DNA of 64,000 bases from Calvatia gigantea (Eukaryota > Basidiomycota > Agaricomycetes > Agaricales > Lycoperdaceae). The stretch's first letter is position 1. Each line of letters begins with the position of its first letter. The DNA lies in NCBI GenBank assembly GCA_025093985.1, contig JACAAK010000007.1, forward strand, positions 806,001 to 870,000, written 5' to 3'. Shown one piece after another: positions 1 through 11,310 of the stretch. Under the pieces are notes generated by a model. That model saw nothing but the letters and a program-made list of their open reading frames with translations. It searched no databases and was not told the origin of the DNA. The position numbers were made by a program, and so were the translations under genes.

Positions 1-109
1 GAATTGTACTCGGCTCCAGGAATGACACACTCCCTCAAAGCTTTCAGTGCTTGGACCGCGGCTCAGTGTACTGTATCTCAACGTGTTACATGTCGAAAGT
101 TACTCACCC

Positions 110-823
110 TTCTTCCTCCGCTTTTCTCTTCGCCCTTCATCCGCCTCATGAACTTGTGCGCTTTGCGCAATTAGAGCAGGGTTTCCGCTTGAGAAGCCTG
201 TACTTTCGCCCATGATGAATTGAGAAGAGTTATTTCATAGGACCATGACCTGTCGAACTTGAACACACCTTGCCTCGATGGGGGCTGTGGTGGACTGGAT
301 TGAGGAGCTTCCATTGTGGGCTCCTGGAGTCGTTCATTCGAAGAATGGGGAACTCCGTGGTAATGGAGCTGAAATTGTTGGCTTTGTACCATGATTGGAT
401 GGTCGATGACGAAGCTGTGTGCGCCTGTCAGGATTCCTGGACTCTGTGTTCCTGGGGGAAGACCTACAGGCGAAAGCGTTTTCTCAACAGCACATTATGA
501 AGGAGGTGTCGGGGGCACATACCTTGATCCCTTCCAATAGGAGGTAAAGGCGTGTGGGTGTCCGAGGCCTGGTCTTCGATTCGAGTACGTTGCACGAGAG
601 GTGGTGGTACTGCCGGTGTGTGTCTTGAGACTCTTGCATTTGAACGGAGCACAGCTTCTGGAGAACCAGAAATGTTCGACTCCAGCTGTTCTGGTACGGG
701 TAATGTTTTCGGATCGGCGCTATCATTCTGGGTACTAAAGACCCAAGATGTTGTTCTCAGCCAAATGTCCTGCAACATCTCAAGGAAAGACATCGTAAGG
801 GAGTGGTGTGAAACGATTGGCAT
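110..823 (-). CDS. 3' part of an unassigned accessory gene (NLR-like N-terminal signature)
   Basis: Minus-strand coding blocks lie at about 823-480 and 460-171 and can be joined by a GT-AG intron. A further charged block follows, up to a GTGAGT donor near 115, so the gene probably runs out of the window on the left. I do not recognise the product. The middle is rich in Pro, Ser and Thr. One stretch near 390-440 reads GAHSFVIDHPI, which resembles the NAHDFVI segment in the N-terminal exon of the NACHT gene at 11.2 kb. A paralogue with GACSFVIDHPI lies at 11810-12560. Inference: the N-terminal part of an NLR-like gene, possibly a remnant. Exon borders are uncertain. Confidence 0.35.
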
Positions 824-860
824 GGGACAACTTGTGCGCTAAAATCCCGCCGGAATTAGA
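330..860. repeat. Duplicated accessory unit, copy 1
   Basis: This stretch is related at nucleotide level to 12050-12470, same orientation. Shared blocks include one beginning TGGTCGATGAC near 400 and 12120, one beginning TTCTGGAG near 658 and 12333, and ATCATT-TGGGT near 723 and 12391. Identity looks roughly 60-70 percent with indels. The pair brackets the kinase/NLR region, which suggests an old segmental duplication of a gene family member. Confidence 0.55.
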
Positions 861-1370
861 ATGGATTAAATCAGCATTTGGATCTGAGCGCTTCTAGGTG
901 CCGTTGTGCAGGGTCGAGAAGTGGGCGCCTGTTGTGGGCTATCAGAGCGGTTGCATTCACCGACCCAGAGATGTTGGCATGTTGCGGTATTCTGAGCCTG
1001 AAGTTCCAAGGACGCCGGTTTAGGCTGGGTATGACCAACAAGTAGAGTTCCTTCCAGGATGCACTGGGATGAAATGATGGGGGTCGTTGTGGGGGTCTTT
1101 TTGGAGGGTATATGATTCAAGGAAAAGGGAAGGGGGTATGAAACTTCGACCAGACCGAGATTGTAGTATCCGGATTGCATTGGTGCGTATACCAAAGGTG
1201 AGTAAATTACTGCTATATTACTGTAGTCAACGAGAGCAAATGCAAGGTTGCCATGTTAAATATACGTGACCCGTCATTTGAGTGTTTCAAACGCCCAACA
1301 TTTCAGTTAATCCCCTGCACCGTAGGGGGTTGAATCTGCGGAATACGGAAATCAGTTGCTGGCTGCGGAA
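861..1370. other. No supported gene
   Basis: A minus-strand open frame at 866-1195 is rich in Pro, Thr and Gln but has no recognisable domain. It may be an exon of the gene at 110-823. Nothing else here can be supported. Confidence 0.3.
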
Positions 1371-2950
1371 TCACCAAATAGTGCTTTCCTTGAGCAGAAT
1401 GTCACGGACGCGGTTATAATCGACTCCAGCACCCGAATTGGCTCTCATCTCCTGCCAGAAGAAAAGGCCATTGTGAGGGCGCCAATTTGCTTCGGGTCTG
1501 TCGTCCAGAATGTTGAGGGCGGTGATGTCGCAATGGAGCGCTTCGCAAGTGGGTCGCTCAGGCAGGTATATAGCTCCAACACTTCTCCATGATTGCCCAC
1601 ATTCGAGGATCAACCTTATCATACTTCGCATCGATGTCGGCGGCATCTGGTAGGGGTGGGATCTCACGACGTGTTGCAAGGAGGACGACAACGCGTATAT
1701 CAGATAGTTTATAAAAAGGGAACTTGCGCGTAAGTACCTGGGACACGCTGGTCAATTCTTGGAGCAGATGCCAGGTGGGGGGACGGTCTTACTTCATAGC
1801 ATAAACAACTGAATGACCAGATGTCACTTTCAAACGTTTGTTTTACATTCTCATTATCTGGTTGCAGAAGCTCGGGCGCCATCCAGCGTGGTGTACCTTT
1901 GCTCACTTCGGAAGATGTCGTCAGTCCAGATGCGACCGCTATGTATGATAACCCGAAATCCCCAATTAGTGCACGGCCGTCATCGGAAATGAGGACGTTT
2001 GCCTAAGCTCAGAATCAGTCAAGGCAAAGTAAAACTATAAAATGTGTAGCACATACAGCTTTCAGGTCACCATGCACGATGTTCCTTCGGTGCAGATAGC
2101 ATAGTCCATTTATGATATCGGAGATCTACGGGCTCCTATGACTTCTGTGAAGAGCGGAAAATGGAAGGGCGCTTACCAGGGGCAAGCGAGCGGTCTGCTG
2201 TCGGGCATTCAGGTACTCGCGGAGATTGCCATTCTTTATCCATGGAGACACGAGACATATCCGCTTTGTCACACTATGAAGGTATACCCCGTAAAATGGT
2301 AAGGATATTTGCGTGGGAAAGGTGAGCCCATAGCGTGAGCTCTTTAACGAACATCTGTAGAAAAGTCAAGGGATGTTTAAAAAGTTGAGTTTGGAAACAA
2401 CGCCACAAACTTTGAGCACATTTGCTTTGTCTTGTCCAACTAAGCGAATTACCTTGATACCCAGCTTTTGAGACCGATACTCCCCTGTAAAAAAATCGGA
2501 AAAGGTTCCTCCATATTCGGTCGGGGCATATAAATCAATTTCCCTCAGTTCATAATGACGCGGAAAGACACCGTTCTTTTTTGCGAGGCTATGGAGGCAC
2601 AAGAGCGCGAATTTCCCCTCACCATGATCAAGAATACCTTGCTCATGAGCGACCTTGTCATACCACGAAATCTCTCGTGAGTATTGGAATCTCAACATAC
2701 GGGTTAACAGTGGACATACGGTGCTGAGGAAATCAACCATGTTTTGCGCATCTTCGCCCTCAAGTCCAGTCAGCTGTGCCTTGTGAACCGGGTGTCCTTT
2801 GATCTTCGACAGCAAAGTGCGGCACTCGTTATACGTGTCTGGTTTGTTGAGATCCGTGCTAGAGGGGAACCTCCGGAAAATCAGTGGGCTTGCAAAGGAT
2901 GCATTTTTTTCCTCTTCGCCGTTCCAAGAAAGAGATAGGGCGCCACCCAT
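1371..2950 (-). pseudogene. TKL-like Ser/Thr protein kinase A, frameshifted
   Basis: This gene belongs to the expanded agaricomycete TKL-like kinase family. It starts at an ATG at 2950 (MGGALSLSW). A helical N-terminal region (ECRTLLSKIKGHP, then GEDAQNMVDFL) precedes a degenerate glycine loop (YGGTFSDFFTGEY) and the ATP lysine in LGIKVIRL. After introns come WAHLSHANI, a catalytic loop VHGDLK (HGD instead of HRD, common in these families), IGDFGLSY, WMAPELL and SDIWSF. The catalytic Lys and both Asp residues are present. Two single-base insertions break the frame. One near 2303 is proven by comparison with kinase B (AATGGTAAGGATATTT here, AATGGTAAGATATTT there). The other is near 1560, between CWSYIPA and ERPTC. 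Without them the frame is continuous except for introns. It is either a recent pseudogene or carries assembly errors. Kinase B, 2.5 kb away, is a paralogue. Confidence 0.75.
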
Positions 2951-3223
2951 AGTCGTGACGGAGGTTGACAGCGTTTTGGACTAACTACAACTCATCGATG
3001 GGAGTGTAGGCCTTATATGGATGGAGAAGGTAAAATAGGAGCTTAGCTTCAGAAAAGGCAAAAGAAGAAACACGACATGAGACATCATCTTAAGAGTCGA
3101 CATACACGGTTGATCCGGGCTGAGCCATTGAATTCAAGACTATTGTCAGACAGCACGTTGCTGCAAGTAGGCGTTTAAACGAGTGCGGAAGTCGTGAGGT
3201 AGGGATATTTTTGGACGTGAATA
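2951..3223. other. Kinase A 5' flank
   Basis: This is the presumed promoter side of kinase A. A short stretch at 3150-3220 resembles 7330-7420 in the 5' flank of kinase B (GCTGCA-GTAGGCG followed by a GTGAGG-type block). The flank therefore seems to have been duplicated with the kinase gene. Confidence 0.35.
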
Positions 3224-3460
3224 CTATCTGCACGAGACGCGACGGAGGTCCTTGGAAGCGTACACGTGTAGAATCTCGGGATCCATAAGTTGCGCCAAGC
3301 GATCTAGGACGTCCCTGCAGATAGGTAATCGGATGACGTTGAGTACTGAGTCCTGATCAAGAAGAAAGGTCTGTTGCAATGGTGCCAACTTTGCAGCCGA
3401 GGTTGACGGAGAACAGAGGACACGAGTGCGGCCAGCTTTGTGCGCGACGGTACCCAGTCA
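3224..3460 (-). CDS. Unidentified C-terminal exon or gene fragment
   Basis: A minus-strand open frame of about 78 codons ends at a TAG at 3224-3226 and has a coding-like composition. Its C-terminal half contains DSVLNVIRLPICRDVLDRL and MDPEILHVYASKDLRR, an amphipathic pattern unlike random translation. No ATG opens it, so it would be a last exon or a relic. No domain is recognised. Confidence 0.3.
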
Positions 3461-3662
3461 CACAAACGCCTTGCTGGTTTACAGCGCTTTTGTCTTGCGA
3501 TAGTCTAATCGTTCCAAAGGAACCTTGTCGATACTGCAACGAGGAAATTGATAATAATGTGCAATTGAAGGAAACCCGAAAGAGGCGAGTAGATAATTTG
3601 AGGGAGGGGGGCCTCGCTTGATCTTGTGGGCGCAGAGTCCAGACCCAAGAAAAGGTTTCACA

Positions 3663-3699
3663 ACGCGTTAATTAAAAACTCGCGTTGGTCACGTGGCTT
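3663..3699. promoter_or_regulatory. Composite ACGCG inverted repeat plus CACGTG element, copy 1
   Basis: ACGCG and CGCGT arms are separated by 13 bp that include TAATTAA, and TCACGTGG follows. The same architecture, with about 28 of 37 bases identical, occurs at 12738-12774 upstream of the importin gene. ACGCG is the core of the MluI cell-cycle box and CACGTG is the bHLH E-box. Which gene this copy would serve is not clear, since no gene is supported immediately downstream. Confidence 0.4.
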
Positions 3700-5441
3700 T
3701 GGCTCATGATGATGAGCTCTGCCTTTTGGTCGGTAAGGACAAAGTCTACACGGCAATGAATTTGGCTCAAGTTAAACCTGGGGTGAGGCACTGCAGGTCC
3801 TGCTTAGGTAAGAACCAGGTCTTTCTCAAGAAAGGCGGCCTTGGGAAGAGCTTGAGATTCCAAAACTCAGGGCGGACCTAAGATCAACATGAGATTTCCT
3901 TGCGATCTTCACGTGACCATAGCGGATGCGAAAAGCGGCCGCCCTCCCATTGCATGGTTCACCCGCACTGGTTCCTGCTTTTTGGTTTCAAAAGGTGGTT
4001 TATTATAGGTTCCTACACTACAACAAATATCTCGAATCAATAATAGAAATTAACTTGCACTTGTATCACAAGGTTATTCACCCTCACCATGCTGATCACG
4101 AGGGTGCATGGGCGTATCCATTGCCATAACCCAGTAAAGCGTGGTGGACGAGCAATAGGCGACCGTGATGGCCGTGAAACACTGAGCACAAGGAAATCTT
4201 CAAGAGGCTATGGGCATATCTTGGACAATGACATAAGTGTGTTAGATGATGAAAGCCACGGGAAGGAAGCGACACATGGTGGGGACAATCTAGGTGATTA
4301 CACCCCTTGGCATGATATGATCTACTTGTACCTGAATGCTAATGCGTAACGCATGAATGCTCCGAAGTGCTGTGTGAAGAAGTCCAGTATCAGATGTTGG
4401 GCGTGCCTCCTCATCTAAATCCCAATATTACGCTTAAACTCGCCCGTTTTGGACGAAGCTGTATATACACCCGTTGCACTGGCAGAATCTCCCACCCCCA
4501 CATCCAGATCCCAGCCCTGCCATAATTCCGACACTTCCAGCACTCCGGGACGCACTCCAAATATAGGTATTCTCTTCTTCCGGGTCCCTGCAACCAAGCT
4601 GTATCCGCCCCATATCCCAGCCAAACGCTTGTGTATTTATTTCGGAATCTACAAGCCGTCAATTATTCTTTCCGAGCAGGAAACGGCTCCCGTTAGACCA
4701 TAATACCAAGTGGCTGGCGTCGAGCACTCAAAGTAGACAGGTTACAGGTAATGCCTTAGCACTCTCGAAAGCATCCTTTCTCCACATTAGTTGTAATTCA
4801 ACGAGTGCTTTTATTTTTTGACGACAGAAGTTAGGTTCACTGTCATGGCACCTCTCCTCATCCGTTGGTGTACTCTTCTCCCCCTTATTGTCTTCAATAT
4901 GCCAATTAGCTTCTAAGCAACACACCAACGCAATGCAGGAGCCAGGGAGATCTTCCCCCTACCGAGTAAATACCGGATTTTTACACCCATAGTGGAGTGT
5001 GCACTTGCTGGTAGGACTCAGATGGGGGCGTCCTTCCCTCGCGATGACGCCGGCTCTTATTATAGGGACTATAGGGCAGTAAACACGTTATGTAGTGATA
5101 TAGGCCTTATAGAAACGTTGATCTAAGAAAAAAAGAAAAAAGGAGTGTGCACTTGCTGAGTCTTGCTCCTTTATTACCTTCTTACGTTCGGTGACAACAA
5201 GCGTTGTGGGCTGTCTACGCTGGAGCATTTCATGCCCGGTGACTACGCCTTGGTTTGTTTGGTCCGATGAAGAACTGGCATGTCTCTTGTATCACGCTTC
5301 TCTCCTTCCTTGTACCGCATAGAGGCTGAATTCAGTTCCGTGAGTAGTGACGTCGCTGCCCAAGTTGTCAACGTAAATCAGATCATGTGGACCCTGATTT
5401 GTTTTGCTCATATAAAAGCGATTACGACACGGCCATGCTGC
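3700..5441. other. Intergenic stretch between the kinase copies
   Basis: Only short open frames with no recognisable domains occur on either strand (for example + 4089-4349, and 4411-4662 and 4728-4928 on the minus strand). A block containing GGAGTGTGCACTTGCTG is present twice, near 4993 and 5143. A second CACGTG lies near 3910. I see no supported gene. Confidence 0.4.
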
Positions 5442-7161
5442 TCACTGTAATGAAGAGGTAGATGCGCAGTTTCTGTTTTTACTAGTATACAATTCCCGCA
5501 GTAGGTTGGAAGGTAGGGTAATATCAATCAATTTCCTGTCCCCCAGTTTGGTGGATCTGGAAAACGCGGGTGTCAGGCAGGCACTGAATTGTCGACTGTT
5601 ACGCACCTTGCGCAGAATATCAAGAACGCGGCTGTAATCGATTTGGGGATCCGAATTCGTTCTCATGGCCTGTAGGAAAAAGAGACCATCTTGGGCCTCC
5701 GTTGTTATTTTGGGGCGGGCGTCCAAAATATTGGCGCCTGCGATGACACTTCGGACCTCGTCACAGGTAGGTCGGCCAGAGGGCTCGTAATTCCAGCACT
5801 TCTTGATGGTCTCCCAAATCCTGATCGTCAACTTTATCATGCTCTGGGTCGATATCGATAGCATTCGGTAGATGTGGGGTATGATTGCCTTCTTGCACAA
5901 GTAAAAGAATCACCTGTACTTCGGTCAAGTCATGGAAAGGGAGCTTGCGCGTCAACACCTGCAGTGGGTGGATGAGCGCAAACAGCCGTCAGAAACCGGA
6001 AGAAAATTCCTGCCTCGTAGCACGAGCCAGCCGAGCGACCACATATCACTCGCCATTGTTTGTTTTGCGTTATTACGGAGAAGCTCAGGCGCCGTCCAGC
6101 GAGTTGTGCCTCTTTGGAATCCAGACGATGATACATTCCGGAGGCCACCGCAATATAAGATAGTCCGAAGTCCCCAATCAACGCACGGCCATCAGTCAGA
6201 AATGAGGACGTTCATCTAAGAAAGCCAAGGGTCAGGTTTAAATGGTAGAGGGGTATAATGTATGTGATACATACTGATTTAAGATCACCGTGCACGATTT
6301 TCTGACCATGCAGGTAGTATAGTCCCTCGACTATGTCGGAGATCTACAGTGAATCAGGACTCTGGGAACGTTGTTTCCTGGGGTACTACTTACAAGGGGT
6401 AGTCGAGGAGTCTCGGGCGCGCGCTGCAGGTGATCGCGAAGGTTGCCGTTCTTCATCCACGGCGAAACAAGGCATATCCTCTTTGCCTCGCTTTGAAGGT
6501 ACACCCCATGGAATGGTAAGATATTTGTATGGGATAGGTGAGCCCATAGGGCGAGCTCTTTCACGAACGTCTGCAGGACAGGTCAAGGGACGTCTGGAAA
6601 GTCGGGCTAAAAAATAAAGCAATGGACCTTGAGCACGTTTACTTTGTCCTGTTCTCCGAATATGCGAATCATCTTGAGGCCCAACTGTTGAGATTTGTAC
6701 TCCCCTCTACAAACGTCGGCGAAGGTGCCACCGTGAATCGTTTGGAAATCGGATTCAATCCCAGTCAATTTGTAATAGTAAGGAAAAACTTCGTTTTTCT
6801 TTGCAAGATCGCGGAGACGAGAGAGAACAAATCTCCCATTATCGAGGATGCCTTTTTCGTGAGAAACCTTGTCGTATCACGGTATCAGGCGGGTAGGTGA
6901 GCCCCGGGATGCAGTAAACAGTGAACTCACTTTACAAAGGAAATCAACCATGCGTTGAGCGTCTTCGCCTTCCAGTTGCAGGAGTCGCTTTTTCTTATCC
7001 GGGTGGCCCTTGATACTTAATACGAGTGTACGGCACTCGTTGTGGATGCCGGTGTTATCATCTGCACTGAAGGAAGAGCTTCTCGGTGATGGCAATGAAT
7101 ATGGGAAGGCTAATTTTTTGGCCCCCCCACCGAGAGAAGGATTTGACATGGCACTCCCCAT
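5442..7161 (-). pseudogene. TKL-like Ser/Thr protein kinase B, multiply frameshifted
   Basis: This is a paralogue of kinase A with the same layout. It has an ATG at 7161 (MGSAMSNPSL), the N-terminal ECRTLVLSIKGHP and GEDAQRMVDFL, then HGGTFADVCRGEY with the ATP lysine in LGLKMIRIF. These are followed by WAHLSHTNILPFHGVYL, CLVSPWMKNGNLRDHL, HGDLKS, IGDFGLSY, RWTAPELL, CWNYEPSGRPTC and a C-terminal extension to 5442. By alignment with kinase A it has a one-base loss near 6131 (before the TAPELL block), an extra base at 6023 (inside WLCYE) and an extra base near 5823 (between DKVDD and RIWETIKK). The intron after CYE would need a GC donor. Three frame breaks suggest a pseudogene, but see the general +1 insertion bias in this window. 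Confidence 0.72.
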
Positions 7162-7469
7162 GGTTTTAGAAGAGGTGGGTGATGGTTTCGGCTACCAAAT
7201 GGTTGATCAAGGAGGATATGTAGGCCTTATGTAGAGGAGATAAAACAGTATGATCACGGTCAAGCTTCGGGAATGACAAAGACAGGGTGTGTTATATTGA
7301 GAGTCAGTCACAGCTGACTTGGCCAAGCCTTCAAGCTTCAAGCTTCTCGAGCGGCTCGCTGCAGGTAGGCGCCTCTATGGAGTGAGGAGGCCATGAGGCA
7401 AAGTTCGATATGTCTCCAGAAATAGCTGGCCACGGAAGGAGTCATATCTGCGCCATCTATGAAGGAAGG
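7162..7469. other. Kinase B 5' flank
   Basis: No gene is seen. The segment 7330-7420 is related to 3150-3220 upstream of kinase A. Confidence 0.35.
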
Positions 7470-7688
7470 CTAGCGCCAATCAAAGGGAGAAGGCTGACCA
7501 CCAGCATGACGAGAGCTTGAAAGTTGAAGCTTGGCAGTAAGTAGTGTGGTGATGGTGTGGTAGGAACACCCGATGAAGTGGTACCAGCGGCTAAACGTCA
7601 GACAGGTACCTCCAGTACCTCCGGGCCTGTCGCTGTCATGGACGAATAAGATGCGCACCTTGATTACTTCCAGGCCATCGACCTGCAC
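7470..7688 (-). CDS. NLR-associated exon fragment with Gly-Gly-Thr stretch
   Basis: A minus-strand block contains IKVRILFVHDSD followed by RPGGTGGT. A related block with PRGTGGTGGT lies at 8815-8895 on the same strand, and the nucleotide similarity around the two is evident (7602-7680 and 8823-8900). Both neighbour NACHT gene pieces, so they may be copied exons of one NLR-family gene. I cannot assign a domain. Confidence 0.3.
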   Translation of the reverse strand: MQVDGLEVIKVRILFVHDSDRPGGTGGTCLTFSRWYHFIGCSYHTITTLLTAKLQLSSSRHAGGQPSPFDWR

Positions 7689-7861
7689 GGTTTTTTTTGG
7701 TGGTCTGGGGGGATGTGCTTTTTATCAAGGTTTTACTCCAACAGAGGTGTAGCTTCCGGAGCAGTTCCTTCTGAGTTCCAGGACGGAAGGATGCACTATC
7801 CTCAGGTAGCCAGGAAATATTGACGCCAGAATGTCCTGTTCAGTTGCTTCAGTACAAACAC

Positions 7862-8632
7862 TCATAAATAAGGTGAACCATATTCACCTTGTGCGGTCAC
7901 GAACTCGTTGATAATCCTGGCATAGCATTTCCATATACTGGTGAGTTCCTGATCCAGATCAATGTGGTACATGAGGGAACAAGAACGGCCAACGAGAAAA
8001 TCTGGGAACGAAGCGTGGAAGAATTCTCTGCCCTCTGTTTGAGCTGCTTTGGGGGAAGGATAAGTAAGGACTGACCGCAACTTACGCAAGGCAGCATAAG
8101 CCTCATTCTGTTGAAGCCCTAGGATGTTGTAAACATCTATACGGCTCATTCGCTCTCGATGCGACACCTTTGGGTGAACAACTATGCCCTGGAAGAGGTA
8201 GAATCCAAGAAGAGTTTTTGCAACGGGGATTAAGCCGTTTGAGATGGCTGACATGATCGAAGAGTAAAGCAGGTCAATCATATGAAATGGGTTTTCGTTG
8301 GAAGAACTAGTGCAAAGTTCCGCCCGATCAATCAAGGAGATGATAACCTTGAGGCGGTAAATAGGATCTTCTTCAGCAGTATGCATCGCAACAGTTGATG
8401 CGAAGACGAAAAGTCCGGAGGGCTTTTTCGCGACTTTGCCAAAGTCGCTATCCGATGGCCAACGTGACTGCACTGGCATCAGATCTGAATAGTTCTTTCT
8501 GATCGCCTTGAATTGGTGGCGGAGATAGAGCTCGACGTCTCGAGTGGCTTGGTCAGTAACAGCTACTGTACCGTGCCGGTGTACATCCTTCAGTGCTTCA
8601 GCCTCGGTATTGCCGGACTTCGACTAATCAGA
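7862..8632 (-). pseudogene. Truncated NACHT/NLR copy lacking the P-loop
   Basis: The frame is open from just after a TAG near 8632 to 7862. It reads QATRDVELYLRHQF, MPVQSRWPSDSDF, SGLFVFASTV, MIDLLYSSIMSAI, ILGLQQNEAYAALRKL and FFHASFPDFL. This aligns throughout with the C-terminal half of the NACHT gene at 9156-11310. In nwd2-type NLRs this is the region after the NACHT core. Walker A and B are absent, and no ATG opens the frame, so this is a 5'-truncated duplicate. Its frame is intact where the full copy is shifted, which locates the frameshift in that copy. Confidence 0.7.
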
Positions 8633-9155
8633 TTAGCACTTATAACTGGACGTTTTTGAGATGCTGTTGCAACACAGGTTGGAAAGCAAGCACTGCGCCC
8701 AACCGTCTACCATCCGCATAATTTCCTTTAACAAATCCAGGACACTGGGAAATCACCTTTTCCAAGCCTACACAGTGCGATGAGGACAACTGATGAAGCG
8801 GCATCAGCATTGAAACACAAAACAGTACCTCCAGTGCCTCCAGTGCCTCTGGGCTTATGTACTGTCACTGCCACGGACAAAGGAGATTTGCTCATACCTA
8901 AACAACAGAGCTACGACAGAGCCGAGAATCACATTGCATAGTATGGGAAGATATAGAAGCGCTTCTCACCCTCATGGGTAGCCTTTGCAAAAATAGGCCC
9001 AATTATTGCACAACTTTCTGATGCTTTAACCCCAACAACCGTCACACGGACGCTTTGTGTATTAAAGGCATCAGCCAGTCTATGTAAAACGCCGCAAGGG
9101 GACCAGAGGGTCGCTTTCGCCCAAGGCCATTGTGAAGCTTCGAGACCCTGAGAGT
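8633..9155. other. Spacer between NLR copies with a duplicated exon-like block
   Basis: The block 8815-8900 matches 7602-7680 (a minus-strand Gly-Gly-Thr peptide). The rest holds no recognisable gene. Confidence 0.35.
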
Positions 9156-11310
9156 TTAACGCGTAGTTTGAGTCCCAGTAGCTCCGCTCATAGTGTGTTG
9201 ATGGCTCACCCTGAGATCTGTTGTCAGATCAACCTCGCGAACATAAGAACATGAATCTGCCTCTATAAATCGTCCCGCCGTTATCATTATGGAGCGCCAA
9301 TATCGCGGCGTTGCAAATAAGGATCTAAATAGGCGCTCCATATCCAACTGACTCAGGGAAATCTTTTGAGACACAATCCTATCCTGGATTGCACGAGGAG
9401 CCTACATGATAACGAGTTGGTCAAGTGCAGCAATTTTTACGGCCAGAGGGAAGAGCACGACTCACAGACTCATCAAGCCATTCCAGAAACCCCTCAACAG
9501 GAAATTCTTTACCCCCCAGAATCGCTGAACCGAGACTCTCGAACACACAGATCAGCTCTGGGACGTCGACTAGAAGGCATCTCGTCGTAGAACGAGAACC
9601 GGTGCAAGTTGTCAAGGTTCTGATCCAGGTTTTTTGCGCTCTTGAAAGCAAGTCACGTTGAAGTCCGCCGAGGAGGGAAGCGTCGTGATTAGGAAGCCAG
9701 GATATGCTTATCCCCCCGTGTCCTTGTTGATTTTCAATAGGAGAATCATATACAAAGACAGCGTAGATTTACCTTGAACGGTCATAGATTGTTTAATAAT
9801 CGCGACATAACGCCGCCATGCGGTGGTAATTTCCTGATCTAGGTCGATATGGTATGTTTGGGAGCGAGAACGGTCAAGAAGGTAATCGGGGAAAGAAGTA
9901 TGGAAGAATAGGATGCCATTTGATCGAGCTGCACTAGGGACCGGACAAGTAAGGACCGATTGCAGCTTGCGTAAGGGCTGCGTAAGCTTCGTTTTGCTGC
10001 AATCCTAGTACGTTGCAAGCTTCAACAAAGCTCATCTTCTCGCCTTTCTCCTGAGAACTTTGACTGACATGAACTACGCCAGAAACGTGGTAGAGTCCGA
10101 GGAGAGATTTCACCACAGGAAGTAAACGATTCGGGACATCTGACATGATCGAAGAGTAGAGCAAGTCGATTAACTGGAATGGCTTCTCGTCGGCAGCAAC
10201 GGAAAGTCGTTCCATCCGGCCAATGGAAAAGATAATGAATTTCAAGCGAAAAACGGGGTCTTCATCGGAGACGTATCTTATCACAGTTGATGCGAAGATG
10301 AAAAGTCCGGATGATTTATTCGCGACTTTGAGAAAATCGCTATCTGATGGCCAACGCGATTGCACCGGCATCAATTCGATATATCTTTTCCTGATCGATT
10401 CGAATTCTTTGTGAAGGTAGAGCTCAACATCTCGGGTGGCTCGGTCAGAATTAACGGGTATTCCAAGCTCCCAAAGTTCGGATGTCCGTGCTTCGAATCG
10501 CTCCTGGACCTCCAGCCAAGCTTTCTTCAGATTGTCCTCCGGCCTACTTGCAATGACCCAGATGAAAGGCGTGGATCCAGCGTGGCGAAAGGTGGAGTCA
10601 CAAATCAAGTTGAGAATCCGACATTGATTATCTGAGTCCCTGGTGTTTTGGCACTCATCCAGACCATCAAGGAACATAACCCATCGCTGTGAATCTGCTT
10701 TGACACGGTTTTCGACAAAAGGAGTGATGAACAAGGTTTTAAATTGGTCGTCGAGGGATTTAGTGAGACACATGGGGTCGTATTTCATTCTCATCCCAAT
10801 GTATTCTTGGTATGCGGGACTGGCAACAGCTAAGCTGTATGCGAGAGTAGGGAAGGTTTTTCTTGCGTCATCGCGGTGGTTGGGTCGTGAGAAGAATATT
10901 GTCGAGCAGACAACCTGGGGCGAGATTTCTTCTGTAATGGTTTGCATGATCGCGCTCTTGCCAACACCAGCTGGCCCATGCATCCATATTATTCTCGTTC
11001 GCGAACTAGGATCTTTGAGGTGAGCGTGGAATTCTTCACGAATAGCTGTCCGGGTGCCGGGATGGCACCTAGGGGGTGGATCTCGTTCGGCGGAATTGAA
11101 CACTGCTCCAGGGATAACATGTTTCCTTAATTCATTCAATACTTTGATAGTGCTTCAGTCAGATTCACCTCATAGTAGGATATGCTTTAGTATCTCACTC
11201 ACACCTCGGCTTCTCGTAGTCTGGTTTGTCCCCTCCGACATTCAGCTGGTTGATCACGAAATCGTGGGCATTTGGAAAAAGGTCTGAACTTTCAGCTGGA
11301 GAAGTATGGC
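9156..11310 (-). CDS. NACHT-domain STAND NTPase (nwd2-type NLR), frameshifted near its C-terminus
   Basis: The N-terminal exon (about 11310-11210) encodes FPNAHDFVINQLNVGGD. It is joined by an intron to LLNELRKHVIPGAVFNSAER and DPPPRCHPGTR, the usual lead-in of agaricomycete nwd2-like NLRs. The NACHT core follows: Walker A GPAGVGKSA, Walker B WVMFLDGLDEC and the sensor strand WVIASRPE. Then come RDVELYLHKEF, MIDLL-type helices and a winged-helix-like region. The main open block is 11139-9934. One extra C near 9975 shifts the frame after NEAYAAL; removing it restores RKLQSVLTCPV and FFHTSFPDYLL, matching the 7.9-8.6 kb copy. The C-terminal exons (9651-9156) are unclear. Such STAND proteins in fungi are linked to allorecognition and regulated cell death; that role is inference here. 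The start codon is unresolved, since the frame at 11139 begins inside an exon. Confidence 0.75.
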
